A DNA stretch of 40,789 bases from Chloroflexota bacterium (GTDB lineage Bacteria > Chloroflexota > Ktedonobacteria > Ktedonobacterales > Ktedonobacteraceae). The position numbers were made by a program, and so were the translations under genes. This document shows positions 22,337 through 31,463 of the stretch, in pieces. Under the pieces are notes generated by a model that did not search any database, was not told the DNA's origin, and worked only from the letters and a program-made list of their open reading frames with translations. The stretch's first letter is position 1; every line of letters begins with the position of its first letter. The stretch is from contig CADDZH010000043.1 of assembly GCA_902812455.1 (NCBI GenBank), forward strand, positions 1 to 40,789, written 5' to 3'.

Positions 22337-23854
22337 ATGTATAGCTATATGGTAATTGCATCGCTGGCTTTTCCTGCCTGGTTGCGTCTCAACCACCTCA
22401 TCAATCTATTCTTTATTGGGTTGTTGATGCGCAGCGGTATTCAAATACTAGGTGCCCATCCGCGCCTGTACTGGAACGATAGCAGCAATCCTAAAAAGGC
22501 CTGGCTTATTTTTACCAGGCAAAAAGTGCCTGAAGACAAACTCTACACCTCGATGGATGATGAGATACCGGTCACCCCTGTGCTGGCGCTGCCTGGGGAG
22601 GATAACCTCGGTCTTGGGCGCCACTGGCATTTCTTTTCGGTGATCTTCTGGGTGCTCAATGGTATCGTGTATGTTGTCTTGCTTTTTGCCACAGGCGAGT
22701 GGACGCGGCTTATTCCCACTTCCTGGACGATATTTCCCCGCGCCTGGCAGACATTTCTCACCTATATCACTTTTCACATACCACCGGTGAGCGATTTCCG
22801 TCCCTACGATCCCTTGCAACAACTGGCCTATGCCGTAGTAGTCTTTGTGCTCGGCCCCTTCTTGATCTTGACCGGGGCAGCCCAGTCACCGGCTATCGAG
22901 GGACGCTTCCCCTGGTATGTCAACATGTTTGGTGGCAGGCAAGCGGCGCGCAGCCTGCATTTCCTGGGCCTGATCGCCTTCGTGCTCTTCGTCATCGTGC
23001 ATACTGCCCTTGTCCTGATCGTTCACTTCCAGGACAATATCCGCAATATCGTCTTCGGCACAACCAATTCGAGCTTTGTGCTTGCTGTCATCATTGCTGT
23101 GATTGTGCTGCTCTTTGTCTTTGGCTTCTATGCCTGGGCTTCCTGGTACACCTTACGGCACAGGCGAGGGATACAGGATGGGCTGGGTGCTCTCGTTGAT
23201 CCCGTCAGACACGCGATACTGCACCGCGAGGTTTCCAAGCAGCATTACAAGAAGTCCGATATCTCGCCGTATTTCTGGGTGAATGGCCGCCCGCCTGAGA
23301 GCGAGGAATACAGGCAGCTTGCCCGCTACAACTTTGAAGATTGGAAGCTTGAAGTATGTGGCCTCGTCGAGCAGCCACTACATCTTTCTCTTGCTGATTT
23401 GCACAAGTTGCCGAAACAAACGCAGATCACAAGGCATAACTGCATTCAGGGCTGGACTGGTATCGGCGAGTGGGGTGGTGTCTGTGTGAGCGAGATACTG
23501 GACCTGTGCAAACCGCTGCCAGATGCTCGCTACCTGGTCTTTACTTCGTACCAGAAAGGCAAGCAATCGGTCAAACCCGAGCTCAAGGAAGCGCTCGATC
23601 ATACCTTCTATGAAGTCATTGACATGGAACTGGCAAGGCACCCGCAGACCATCCTTGCCTATGAAATGAACGGCGAGTCGCTGCCTATCGTTCACGGGGC
23701 TCCCTTGCGCCTGCGCATTGAGACGTTGCTCGGCTACAAGATGGTGAAGTACTTGCGATCAATTGAGCTGGTCAGCGATTACAGCACGATTGGCCTGGGG
23801 CACGGCGGCTTTCGCGAGGATTTTCAGTATTATGGTCGCGACGCAGAAATCTGA
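22337..23854 (+). CDS. Fused cytochrome-b561-like membrane domain and sulfite-oxidase-type molybdopterin domain
   Basis: 505 residues. The N-terminal part (about 1-285) has four to five membrane helices with candidate heme-ligand histidines (LNHLINL, GRHWHFF, SLHFLGL, FVIVHTAL) as in di-heme b-type cytochromes of hydrogenases and formate dehydrogenases. The C-terminal part (about 310-495) is an oxidoreductase molybdopterin-binding domain with the Mo-ligating cysteine C369 in RHNCIQGWTGIGEWGG, as in YedY/MsrP (RCVEAW) and sulfite oxidase. The two are usually separate genes (MsrP and MsrQ). Here the catalytic domain follows the last helix directly, and there is no Tat signal. Electrons would pass between quinol heme and Mo within one chain. 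Substrate unknown. Confidence 0.85.
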   Translation: MYSYMVIASLAFPAWLRLNHLINLFFIGLLMRSGIQILGAHPRLYWNDSSNPKKAWLIFTRQKVPEDKLYTSMDDEIPVTPVLALPGEDNLGLGRHWHFFSVIFWVLNGIVYVVLLFATGEWTRLIPTSWTIFPRAWQTFLTYITFHIPPVSDFRPYDPLQQLAYAVVVFVLGPFLILTGAAQSPAIEGRFPWYVNMFGGRQAARSLHFLGLIAFVLFVIVHTALVLIVHFQDNIRNIVFGTTNSSFVLAVIIAVIVLLFVFGFYAWASWYTLRHRRGIQDGLGALVDPVRHAILHREVSKQHYKKSDISPYFWVNGRPPESEEYRQLARYNFEDWKLEVCGLVEQPLHLSLADLHKLPKQTQITRHNCIQGWTGIGEWGGVCVSEILDLCKPLPDARYLVFTSYQKGKQSVKPELKEALDHTFYEVIDMELARHPQTILAYEMNGESLPIVHGAPLRLRIETLLGYKMVKYLRSIELVSDYSTIGLGHGGFREDFQYYGRDAEI

Positions 23855-23914
23855 CGCGGGTCTCGGGATTGCGATGAACTTTCATTACTTGGGTTACATA
23901 GGAATCCAGCGAGG

Positions 23915-23973
23915 CCGATGAATCGGCGGGGGGCGCGATCAATCGGGTTCCACGATAAATCGGGAACCTACGG
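23915..23973 (+). repeat. GATAAATCGG hairpin repeat, copy 4 (upstream of the ThDP enzyme)
   Basis: GATGAATCGGCGGGGGGCGC, then GATCAATCGGGTTCCACGAT and AAATCGGGAACCTACGG. The GGTTCC/GGAACC stem is intact. It ends about 42 bases before the ATG at 24015, in the same orientation as that gene. Confidence 0.75.
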
Positions 23974-24014
23974 ATGCTTGGATTTTAGTTTAGGTTAGAA
24001 AGGAACGATACATT

Positions 24015-25823
24015 ATGGCTGACAAAGTGAGTGATTTTCTCTTGAAACGGCTTTCCGAGTGGGGCATCAAGCGTATTTTTGGCTATCCTGGTGATGGCAT
24101 TCTGGGCATTATGGGGGCCTTAGAGCGCCACCAGCACCTGTTCGAGTTTGTGCAGGTGCGTCATGAAGAGATGGCTGCATTTATGGCTTCTGCTCATGCC
24201 AAGTTTACCGGTGAGATCGGCGTGTGCATGGCAACTTCTGGCCCTGGCGCTGTGCACCTCTTGAATGGCCTGTATGATGCCAAGATGGACCACCAACCGG
24301 TGCTGGCAATTGTAGGACAATCGGCTCGCCCGGCGCTCGGCGGCAACTACCAGCAAGAAGTTGACCTCATGAGCCTGTTCAAGGATGTGGCGGGTGAATA
24401 TGTGCATACCTGCACCGATCCCATGCAGATGCGGCAACTGGTTGACCGGGCTGTGCGCATTGCCCTCTGCGAACGCACGGTGACATGCATCATCATGCCG
24501 AAAGATGTGCAAGACCTGGATGCCGTGGAGAAGCCGCCGCACAAGCACAACACCGTTCATACGAGTATTGGCTACTCCTTTCCCTATGTCAGGCCTAACG
24601 ATGCAGACCTGCAACGTGCAGCAGATATTCTCAACTCAGGTCAAAGGGTTGCCATGCTTGTTGGCGCCGGTGCGCTACACGCTACTGATGAGATCAGCGA
24701 GGTCGCCGATCTCCTGGGCTGTGGCGTGGCCAAAGCCTTGCTAGGGAAGGCTGCTGTCCCAGATGATCTGCCTTTCGTTACGGGCGGCATTGGTTTGCTG
24801 GGTACCACGCCGAGCTGGAACATGATGATGAATTGCGATACCCTGCTCATGGTTGGCTCCAGTTTCCCCTATGCCGAATTCTTACCGAGAGAGGGGCAGG
24901 CACGCGGTATTCAGATCGACATCGATGGGCGCATGCTGGGCATTCGTTACCCCATGGAACTCAACCTGATTGGCGACAGTAAGCAGTCGTTGCAGGCACT
25001 CATTCCCCTGCTCAAACGGAAAACCGACCGCTCATGGCGCGAGAAGATCGAGTCCGACGTGCGCGAGTGGTGGAGGGTCGTCGAGGCCCGTGCCAAAGAG
25101 AGCGCAAGTCCCATTAATCCAGAGCTTGTAGCCTGGGAACTCTCGCCGCGCCTGCCAGAGAATGCCATTTTGAGCGCAGACTCAGGCACAACGGCAAACT
25201 GGTATGGCCGCACCATTAAGATGAGGCGAGGCATGAAAGGCTCCGTCTCAGGCAGTCTTGCCTCGCTAGGCGCTGCTGTGCCCTATGCCATCGCAGCCAA
25301 ATTCGCCTATCCCGATCGCGTTCCTGTTGCCATGACCGGAGATGGCGCGATGCAGATGAACGGGCTTAACGAGTTGATTACCGTTGAAAAGTACTGGAAG
25401 GAATGGAGCGATCCTCGCATCGTCTTCGTTGTGTTCAACAACCAGGATCTCAACCAGGTCACATGGGAGATGCGCATTGAGGCAGGCGATCCCAAGCTGC
25501 CAATGACCCAGACCATTCCCGATTTTCCCTATGCCACTTACGCTGAGTCGCTTGGATTCCGGGGCATCCGCGTTGACAGGCCAGAAGATGTTGGCGGTGC
25601 CTTTGACGAAGCCTTTGCTGCCAATCGCCCTGTACTCATAGATGTGTACACCGACCCGGATGTGCCTACGCTTCCACCACATATCACATTCGAGCAGGCG
25701 AAAAATTACAGCGAAGCCCTGCTGCGAGTCGATCCCGATGAACCGGGCATTATCAAGGAATCGGTAAAGGGCATCGTTGAAGGGATTATACCGGGATTCG
25801 GCGAGAAGGGTGAGAAGGAATAA
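24015..25823 (+). CDS. Thiamine-diphosphate enzyme, pyruvate-oxidase / acetolactate-synthase-like
   Basis: 602 residues with the three-domain layout of the POX/AHAS family. The N-terminal Pyr domain has the cofactor-activating glutamate E51 (QVRHEEMAAF). The central domain (about 195-335) is Rossmann-like (VAMLVGAGAL). The C-terminal PP domain has the ThDP/Mg motif GDG (442-444) through NNQ (475-477, in VFNNQDLN). The family decarboxylates pyruvate or related 2-oxoacids. The C-terminus (KGIVEGIIPGFGEKGEKE) is an amphipathic segment that recalls the membrane-binding end of PoxB. It lies between a cytochrome-b/Mo protein and an acid-sugar dehydratase, so a 2-keto acid from sugar-acid dehydration could be its substrate (inference). 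AAAGGAA precedes the ATG. Confidence 0.88.
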   Translation: MADKVSDFLLKRLSEWGIKRIFGYPGDGILGIMGALERHQHLFEFVQVRHEEMAAFMASAHAKFTGEIGVCMATSGPGAVHLLNGLYDAKMDHQPVLAIVGQSARPALGGNYQQEVDLMSLFKDVAGEYVHTCTDPMQMRQLVDRAVRIALCERTVTCIIMPKDVQDLDAVEKPPHKHNTVHTSIGYSFPYVRPNDADLQRAADILNSGQRVAMLVGAGALHATDEISEVADLLGCGVAKALLGKAAVPDDLPFVTGGIGLLGTTPSWNMMMNCDTLLMVGSSFPYAEFLPREGQARGIQIDIDGRMLGIRYPMELNLIGDSKQSLQALIPLLKRKTDRSWREKIESDVREWWRVVEARAKESASPINPELVAWELSPRLPENAILSADSGTTANWYGRTIKMRRGMKGSVSGSLASLGAAVPYAIAAKFAYPDRVPVAMTGDGAMQMNGLNELITVEKYWKEWSDPRIVFVVFNNQDLNQVTWEMRIEAGDPKLPMTQTIPDFPYATYAESLGFRGIRVDRPEDVGGAFDEAFAANRPVLIDVYTDPDVPTLPPHITFEQAKNYSEALLRVDPDEPGIIKESVKGIVEGIIPGFGEKGEKE

Positions 25824-25827
25824 GAGC

Positions 25828-26943
25828 ATGGGGAGCACAAGATTCGGTGACAGGCGTGTCGCTATAGAACGGCTGGATGTCTCTGCCTACACCGTGCCGA
25901 CCGACTTCCCGGAGTCGGACGGCACATACAAATGGGATAAGACGACGATTGTGATCGTCGAGGCAGAGGCAGGCGGCGTGCGCAGCCTCGGCTACACCTA
26001 CGCCGATGTGGCCACGGCGCAGCTCATCAAAGAAATGCTTGCGGAGATTGTGGTGGGCAGCGATGCCATGAACGTGCCGGGAACCTGGCTGCAGATGGTC
26101 AAATCGATTCGCAATCTTGGGCGTCCCGGCATCTGCTCTATGGCCATCTCCGCTGTCGATAATTCCCTGTGGGATTTAAAGGCTCGCCTGCTCGAGGTGC
26201 CCCTGGTCACGCTGCTTGGCGCGGTACGGGAATGTGCTCCCATCTACGGGAGCGGCGGCTTTACGTCCTATTCGCGCGAGCAGCTCCAGAAGCAGCTTGG
26301 CGGCTGGGTAGCCGAAGGTATTCCACGTGTCAAGATGAAAATTGGTACAGACCCCGATGCCGACCCGCAGCGCGTAGCCGATGCGCGTGAAGCTATCGGA
26401 CCTGATACCGAGCTGTTCGTCGATGCCAACGGGGCCTATAGCCGCAAAGAGGCGCTGGCGCTGGCCGATATCTTTGCCGAGGAGTACGGCGTGACGTGGT
26501 TTGAAGAGCCTGTCTCTGCCGACGATCTCGATGGCCTGCACCTGATCCGCGAGCATGGCCCTGCCGGTATGGATATTGCTGCTGGCGAGTATGGCTACGA
26601 TCTGTGGTACTTCCGCCGCATGCTCGAAGCTGATGCGGTAGATGTGTTGCAAGCTGATGCGACTCGCTGTGCAGGCATTACCGGATTTATGCGTGTTGGT
26701 GCGCTTGTCGAGTCACGCTCGATGCAGTTGTCAGCGCACTGTGGGCCATCGATCCATGCCCATCCCTGCTGCGCGCTCAACTCGTTCCGCCACCTGGAGT
26801 ACTTCCACGACCATGTACGGATTGAGCATATGTTCTTCGATGGGGCGCTGACGCCAAAGAATGGCGCGCTCTACCCTGATCTCTCGCGTCCCGGTCTGGG
26901 CCTTGAATTCAAGCGCTCAGATGCGGCAGAGTATGCGGTATGA
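25828..26943 (+). CDS. Enolase-superfamily dehydratase (mandelate racemase subgroup)
   Basis: 371 residues. Family residues of the mandelate racemase group are all visible: K169 and K171 (VKMKIG), metal ligands D199 (VDANGAY), E226 (WFEEPV) and E254 (AAGEYG), and the D277/H304 general base dyad (LQADATRCAGITG; LSAHCGPSIHAH). This points to an acid-sugar dehydratase or racemase acting on an aldonate or related acid; the exact sugar is open. The ATG at 25828 was chosen with an AAGGA ribosome site inside the end of the preceding gene; the frame opens 17 codons earlier. It follows the ThDP enzyme by 4 bases, so the two are cotranscribed. Confidence 0.9.
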   Translation: MGSTRFGDRRVAIERLDVSAYTVPTDFPESDGTYKWDKTTIVIVEAEAGGVRSLGYTYADVATAQLIKEMLAEIVVGSDAMNVPGTWLQMVKSIRNLGRPGICSMAISAVDNSLWDLKARLLEVPLVTLLGAVRECAPIYGSGGFTSYSREQLQKQLGGWVAEGIPRVKMKIGTDPDADPQRVADAREAIGPDTELFVDANGAYSRKEALALADIFAEEYGVTWFEEPVSADDLDGLHLIREHGPAGMDIAAGEYGYDLWYFRRMLEADAVDVLQADATRCAGITGFMRVGALVESRSMQLSAHCGPSIHAHPCCALNSFRHLEYFHDHVRIEHMFFDGALTPKNGALYPDLSRPGLGLEFKRSDAAEYAV

Positions 26944-27284
26944 GGAGGGGGTTTTTAACAATCAAAATCGGTGATCGAGGATAGATCATCACCTGATGAA
27001 TTTTGCCAAGCGAATCAGGCCATGTTGTGGAGAGAGTGGTGCGAGGGAGGAGCGCGAGGGGCGAGGGCAAGCGCAAGGCCCAGCCAGCATCCAGGGGTGG
27101 GAGAGGGGCGGGCGACCATAAAGGACGTGGTTGGCGAATGCGATGGGGAGGCGAATCGGTTCAGCAGCCAGGACAGGGACAAGCCCTGTCCCTACAGGTA
27201 CGGCTGTGCAGGCCGAGGCGTATAGGGTAGGGGCGATCCTTGCGGTCGCCCTGGAGGAGCTATTAGGAAAAAGGGATTAGGATT
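26944..27284. repeat. Intergenic repeat of the CCCTTGTCCCTAC family, copy 3
   Basis: After the dehydratase stop come GAGGAGGGGGTTTTT (a weak terminator at best), GATGAATTTTGCCAAGCGAATC (also seen at the right edge, 40744), then GCGAGGGGCGAGGGCAAGCGC (about 27045) and GACAGGGACAAGCCCTGTCCCTACAGG (27172-27199). The last is a good hairpin (CAGGGACA / TGTCCCTA type). Small plus-strand frames here are repeat-derived; no gene is seen. Confidence 0.62.
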
Positions 27285-30200
27285 GTGAAGAATGTAGTTG
27301 TTTTGAACGAGAGTTCACGTACTCATCTGAAAGATAGCAATGTGCGCGGCGGGCCGATGAGCGCCTCTACTATAGATGCCGCAGAGCTGGAACATGAACT
27401 GCGCAGGCAGGTCGATGGCGAGGTGCGCTTTGATAACGGGAGCCGTGCCCTCTACGCCACAGATGCTTCAAATTACCGCCAGGTGCCTATCGGCGTCGTT
27501 ATTCCGAGGAGCCTTGATGATGTGATTAGCACGGTTGCCCTCTGCCGTGAGTATGGAGCGCCCATTGTCATGCGCGGCGGAGGGACAAGCCTGGCAGGGC
27601 AGGGATGCAATGTAGCTGTGCTGATCGACATGTCGAAGTACCTGAATGGCATCGTCGAGCTTGATCCGCACAAAAAGCTGGCGCGCGTGCAGCCCGGCAT
27701 CATACTCGATCACCTGCGTGATGCTGCCGAGCAGCATACACTGACCTTCGGACCGGACCCGGCTACTCATGATCGCTGCACGCTCGGTGGTATGATCGGC
27801 AATGATTCCTGTGGCGTGCATTCTATCATGGCGGGGAAGACGGTCGATAATGTCGAGGAGCTGGATATCCTGACGTATGATGGCCTGCGCCTGCGTGTTG
27901 GCAAAACCAGCGAGGAGGAACTTGAGCAGATCATTCGTGAAGGTGGCCGGCGCGGCGAGATTTATGGCAAGCTCAAGGCTATCCGCGACAGATATGCTGA
28001 GCAGATCAGGAAGCGCTATCCGCATATCCCGCGCCGCGTCTCCGGCTACAATCTCGACCAGCTCTTGCCTGAGAATGGCTTCCACGTAGCGCGTGCGCTG
28101 GTTGGCACTGAAAGCACCTGCGTAATTGTGCTTGAAGCAACGCTAAAGCTCGTGTATAGCCCGCCGGTTCGTACTCTCGTTGTCCTCGGTTACTCCGATG
28201 CATACATCGCTGCCGACCATGTGCCGGAGATCATGTCTTACAGGCCGATAGGCCTGGAGGGGTTTGACCACTTTCTTGTGAATGACATGAGGCGGAAAGG
28301 GCTGCATCCTGCCGATATTGCCCTGCTGCCAAATGGAGGTGGCTGGCTGCTCGTCGAGTTTGGTGGGGAGAGCAAGCAGGACGCCAGCGAGCAGGCTCGT
28401 CGCTTGATGGATGGCCTGAGGAATAGACCGGGTGCTCCCAGCATGAAGCTCTTTGAGGACCCAGGACAACAAAAGAAAATCTGGGCAGTTCGTGAATCCG
28501 GCCTAGGGGCTACCGCCATTGTTCCCGGCAAGAAGCCCACATGGCCCGGCTGGGAAGATGCCGCCGTCCCTCCTGACAGGCTCGGCGACTACTTACGCGA
28601 TTTTCGCAAGCTCACCGATAAGTATGGTTATGAGTGCGACCTCTATGGCCACTTCGGTCACGGCTGCGTGCATACGCGCATTGATTTTGACCTCGAGACG
28701 GCAGACGGCATCAAGCACTTCAGATCGTTCATTGGGGAGGCTGCCGATCTTGTGGTAAGCTATGGCGGCTCTCTTTCGGGCGAGCATGGCGATGGCCAGG
28801 CCCGCGCGGAGATGCTGCCGAAGATGTACGGGGACGAGCTGATCGAAGCATTTCGCGAGTTCAAATCGGCGTGGGACCCGGATTGGAAGATGAATCCGGG
28901 CAAGATGGTCAATGCCTATCGCGTCGATCAAAACCTGCGCCTCGGTACCGGTTATAACCCTCGCCCGGTGAAGACGCACTTCAAGTTCCCTGATGACGAT
29001 GGAAGCTTTGCGCATGCTACCATGCGCTGCGTCGGCGTGGGCAAATGCCGCAGGACGGAAGGCGGTACCATGTGCCCCAGCTTCATGGTCACGCGCGAGG
29101 AAGCCGATACGACACGCGGGCGCGCCCGCCTGCTCTTTGAGATGCTGCGCGGCAATCCTATCGGTGATGGCTGGCGCGATGAGCATGTGAAAGAGGCCCT
29201 GGACTTGTGCTTCGCCTGCAAAGGCTGCAAGGGAGAATGCCCGGTTCAGGTGGATATGGCTACGTACAAGGCCGAATTTCTCTCGCACTATTATAAAGGA
29301 AGGCTGCGTCCCATTACGGGCTATTCGATGGGTCTCATCTACTGGTGGGCGCGCCTGGCTTCTCTGGTGCCACAGGTGGTCAATTTCTTCTCGCAGGCGC
29401 CCATCTTGAGCAACATCGTCAAAGCGCTGGGAGGCATTGCGCCGCAGCGCAGGGTGCCAAAGTTCGCGCCACAGACCTTCAAAGCGTGGTTCCGCGCACG
29501 TGGCCTGCGCAATACCGGCCAGCGCGAGGTAATCCTCTGGCCCGATACCTTCAATAACCACTTCTTTCCCGAAACGGCTATTGCCGCCGTCGAGGTGCTC
29601 GAGGATGCAGGCTACCAGGTGATTGTGCCTGAGCAGTCCTTGTGTTGTGGCCGCCCGCTCTATGACTATGGCTTCCTGGATATGGCAGAACGCCTGCTCC
29701 GGCAGATACTCGATGCCCTGCGTCCTCAAATCCGTGCCGGCGTTCCCCTGGTTGGTCTTGAGCCGAGCTGTGTCGCCGTTTTCCGCGACGAACTGGTCAA
29801 TCTCCTGCCGGATGACGAGGACGCGAAGCGCCTGGCGAGCCAGTCATTCCTGCTCAGCGAGTTTCTAGAGCACAAAGCCGGGCATTACCAGCCGCCGAAG
29901 CTGCAGCGCAAAGCCGTTGTACATGGGCACTGCCATCACAAAGCCATCATGGGGATGGGAGATGAAGAGACCATCCTGTCGAAGCTCGGGCTCGACTACC
30001 ACGTGCTTGATTCGGGCTGCTGTGGCATGGCCGGGGCCTTCGGCTTTGAAAAGGAGCACTATGATGTCTCTATCAAAGCCGGTGAGCGCGTGCTTCTACC
30101 GGCAGTGAGGGAGGCTGAGAAGAGCGCGCTGATCATTGCCGATGGCTTCAGTTGTCGCGAGCAGATCGCCCAGACCAGCGATCGCCAGGCACTGCATCTT

Positions 30201-30401
30201 GCGCAGGTGCTGCAGATGGCAATCCACGAACGGGCAGGAACATCACCGGGGCTTGATGGTGCCTATCCTGAAAAGGCATACGTACAAAGCCCCAATCCCT
30301 TGACGGCAAAATTACGTACAGCCGCTATTGTGGGTACGGCTGCCCTTGTGGCTGGCAGCGCCATCGTATGGGGATTTTTACGCAGGAGGACATATTATTA
30401 A
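27285..30401 (+). CDS. FAD-linked oxidase / Fe-S fusion (GlcD-GlcF, D-lactate/glycolate dehydrogenase type) with C-terminal membrane anchor
   Basis: 1038 residues. The N-terminal half is a VAO-type FAD domain (RGGGTSLAGQGCNVAVLIDMSKYL, then GGMIGNDSCGVHSI) and FAD-oxidase C domain with DLYGHFGHGCVHTRIDFD. A ferredoxin-like part follows with two cluster motifs (CVGVGKCRRTEGGTMCPS; CFACKGCKGECPVQVD), then two CCG domains (SLCCGRPLYD; GCCGMAGAFGFEKEHY). This is the YdiJ/GlcDF layout for oxidising 2-hydroxy acids to quinone. The last 30 residues are a hydrophobic helix plus basic end (AAIVGTAALVAGSAIVWGFLRRRTYY), an anchor not usual in YdiJ. The start is a GTG; an ATG at 27357 is possible. First gene of the long cluster. 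Confidence 0.9.
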   Translation: MKNVVVLNESSRTHLKDSNVRGGPMSASTIDAAELEHELRRQVDGEVRFDNGSRALYATDASNYRQVPIGVVIPRSLDDVISTVALCREYGAPIVMRGGGTSLAGQGCNVAVLIDMSKYLNGIVELDPHKKLARVQPGIILDHLRDAAEQHTLTFGPDPATHDRCTLGGMIGNDSCGVHSIMAGKTVDNVEELDILTYDGLRLRVGKTSEEELEQIIREGGRRGEIYGKLKAIRDRYAEQIRKRYPHIPRRVSGYNLDQLLPENGFHVARALVGTESTCVIVLEATLKLVYSPPVRTLVVLGYSDAYIAADHVPEIMSYRPIGLEGFDHFLVNDMRRKGLHPADIALLPNGGGWLLVEFGGESKQDASEQARRLMDGLRNRPGAPSMKLFEDPGQQKKIWAVRESGLGATAIVPGKKPTWPGWEDAAVPPDRLGDYLRDFRKLTDKYGYECDLYGHFGHGCVHTRIDFDLETADGIKHFRSFIGEAADLVVSYGGSLSGEHGDGQARAEMLPKMYGDELIEAFREFKSAWDPDWKMNPGKMVNAYRVDQNLRLGTGYNPRPVKTHFKFPDDDGSFAHATMRCVGVGKCRRTEGGTMCPSFMVTREEADTTRGRARLLFEMLRGNPIGDGWRDEHVKEALDLCFACKGCKGECPVQVDMATYKAEFLSHYYKGRLRPITGYSMGLIYWWARLASLVPQVVNFFSQAPILSNIVKALGGIAPQRRVPKFAPQTFKAWFRARGLRNTGQREVILWPDTFNNHFFPETAIAAVEVLEDAGYQVIVPEQSLCCGRPLYDYGFLDMAERLLRQILDALRPQIRAGVPLVGLEPSCVAVFRDELVNLLPDDEDAKRLASQSFLLSEFLEHKAGHYQPPKLQRKAVVHGHCHHKAIMGMGDEETILSKLGLDYHVLDSGCCGMAGAFGFEKEHYDVSIKAGERVLLPAVREAEKSALIIADGFSCREQIAQTSDRQALHLAQVLQMAIHERAGTSPGLDGAYPEKAYVQSPNPLTAKLRTAAIVGTAALVAGSAIVWGFLRRRTYY

Positions 30402-30416
30402 GGAGTGATTACATTT

Positions 30417-31463
30417 ATGGCTCTCACCAAACCGATGGAAACTCTTAAAAACCTGGATACGAGCGCGCTGGCCTCCCTGATGAATGGGAGGCGGCGCTAC
30501 CCCTCACTCGCGGAGATCCTTCCGCGCAAGATCACACGCGAAGGGATAGTGGTGGAACAGCATATCCGCGAGGGCAGATTTCAACGCAGTCTTTCGCTTA
30601 TCGCTGCCTTCTCCAGCTTAATGAGCGGGCTGGAAGTGATGTATGAGCATTATATAGGCAGTTTCAGCCAGCCGATCATGTACACACCGGTAATTCTCAG
30701 CCCCTTGCTAACCATTGCCGGCGTGTGGGGCGCATTGAATCGCTGGGCGGCGCGCACAGTTTTGCCAATTGTCTCCATTCTCACCATGATTGATGGCGTT
30801 GTGGGGTGCATATTTCATATTCGTGGTATTGCCCGCAAGCCAGGAGGGTGGCGCATTCCTGTCTTCAACCTAATCATGGGGCCGCCGGTGTTTGCGCCAC
30901 TGCTTTTTGGCATCAGTGGCTTTCTTGGCCTTGTGGCCTCGCTCCTGCGCCGCGAAGATGATCCGGCGCATACCTTGCTGCCGGGGATACCGCGCCCGCG
31001 CCCGGCCTGGTTGAGCTGGCTTCCGCGCTCGATTAGTCGTGAAGGTATCGTGATTGAGCAGGATGTGCGCGAGGGGCGTTTCCAGCGCGGACTGGCAGTG
31101 GCCACAGCGCTCTCGGCCTTCTTTAGCGGGTTCGAGTCGCTCTATTCGCATTACAAAAATAACTTCACCTACCGTATTGAGTGGGTGCCCATCCTGCTGA
31201 CTCCTGCCATCATGATCGCCGGCTTTGGAGCCGCCTGGAAGCGCTCGATTGCGCGTACGCTGCTACCATTAACGTCGGCCCTGGCGGTGATCAGCGGCGG
31301 GATTGGTTTCTTCTACCATGTGCGCGGCGTGTGGCGGCGCCCCGGCGGCCTGAAGTTGCCAATATACAACATCATCTACGGGCCGCCGATCTTCGCGCCG
31401 CTTTTGTTCGCCGCCACCGGCTTTCTTGGCCTGCTGGCAAGTTTACTACGGAGGGCTAAATAG
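30417..31463 (+). CDS. Internally duplicated polytopic membrane protein of unknown function
   Basis: 348 residues, about eight hydrophobic helices in two tandem halves (about 35-185 and 205-345). Each half starts with LPR-I-REGIV-EQ--REGRFQR, continues through a SGLEVMYEHY / SGFESLYSHY segment, then the H-RG motif (CIFHIRGIARKPGG / FFYHVRGVWRRPGG), and ends with GPP-FAPLLF---GFLGL-ASLLRR. A conserved His per half could bind a cofactor such as heme. I recognise no family. AAGGAG lies about 11 bases before the ATG at 30417. It sits between the FAD/Fe-S enzyme and the gluconate-dehydrogenase-like genes, so it may be their membrane partner (inference). Confidence 0.85.
   Translation: MALTKPMETLKNLDTSALASLMNGRRRYPSLAEILPRKITREGIVVEQHIREGRFQRSLSLIAAFSSLMSGLEVMYEHYIGSFSQPIMYTPVILSPLLTIAGVWGALNRWAARTVLPIVSILTMIDGVVGCIFHIRGIARKPGGWRIPVFNLIMGPPVFAPLLFGISGFLGLVASLLRREDDPAHTLLPGIPRPRPAWLSWLPRSISREGIVIEQDVREGRFQRGLAVATALSAFFSGFESLYSHYKNNFTYRIEWVPILLTPAIMIAGFGAAWKRSIARTLLPLTSALAVISGGIGFFYHVRGVWRRPGGLKLPIYNIIYGPPIFAPLLFAATGFLGLLASLLRRAK

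Noticed and set aside
28593..29729. 378-codon minus-strand frame inside the FAD/Fe-S gene
   Set aside because: Shadow of a high-G+C gene; no family features, and the plus strand reads through as one intact enzyme.
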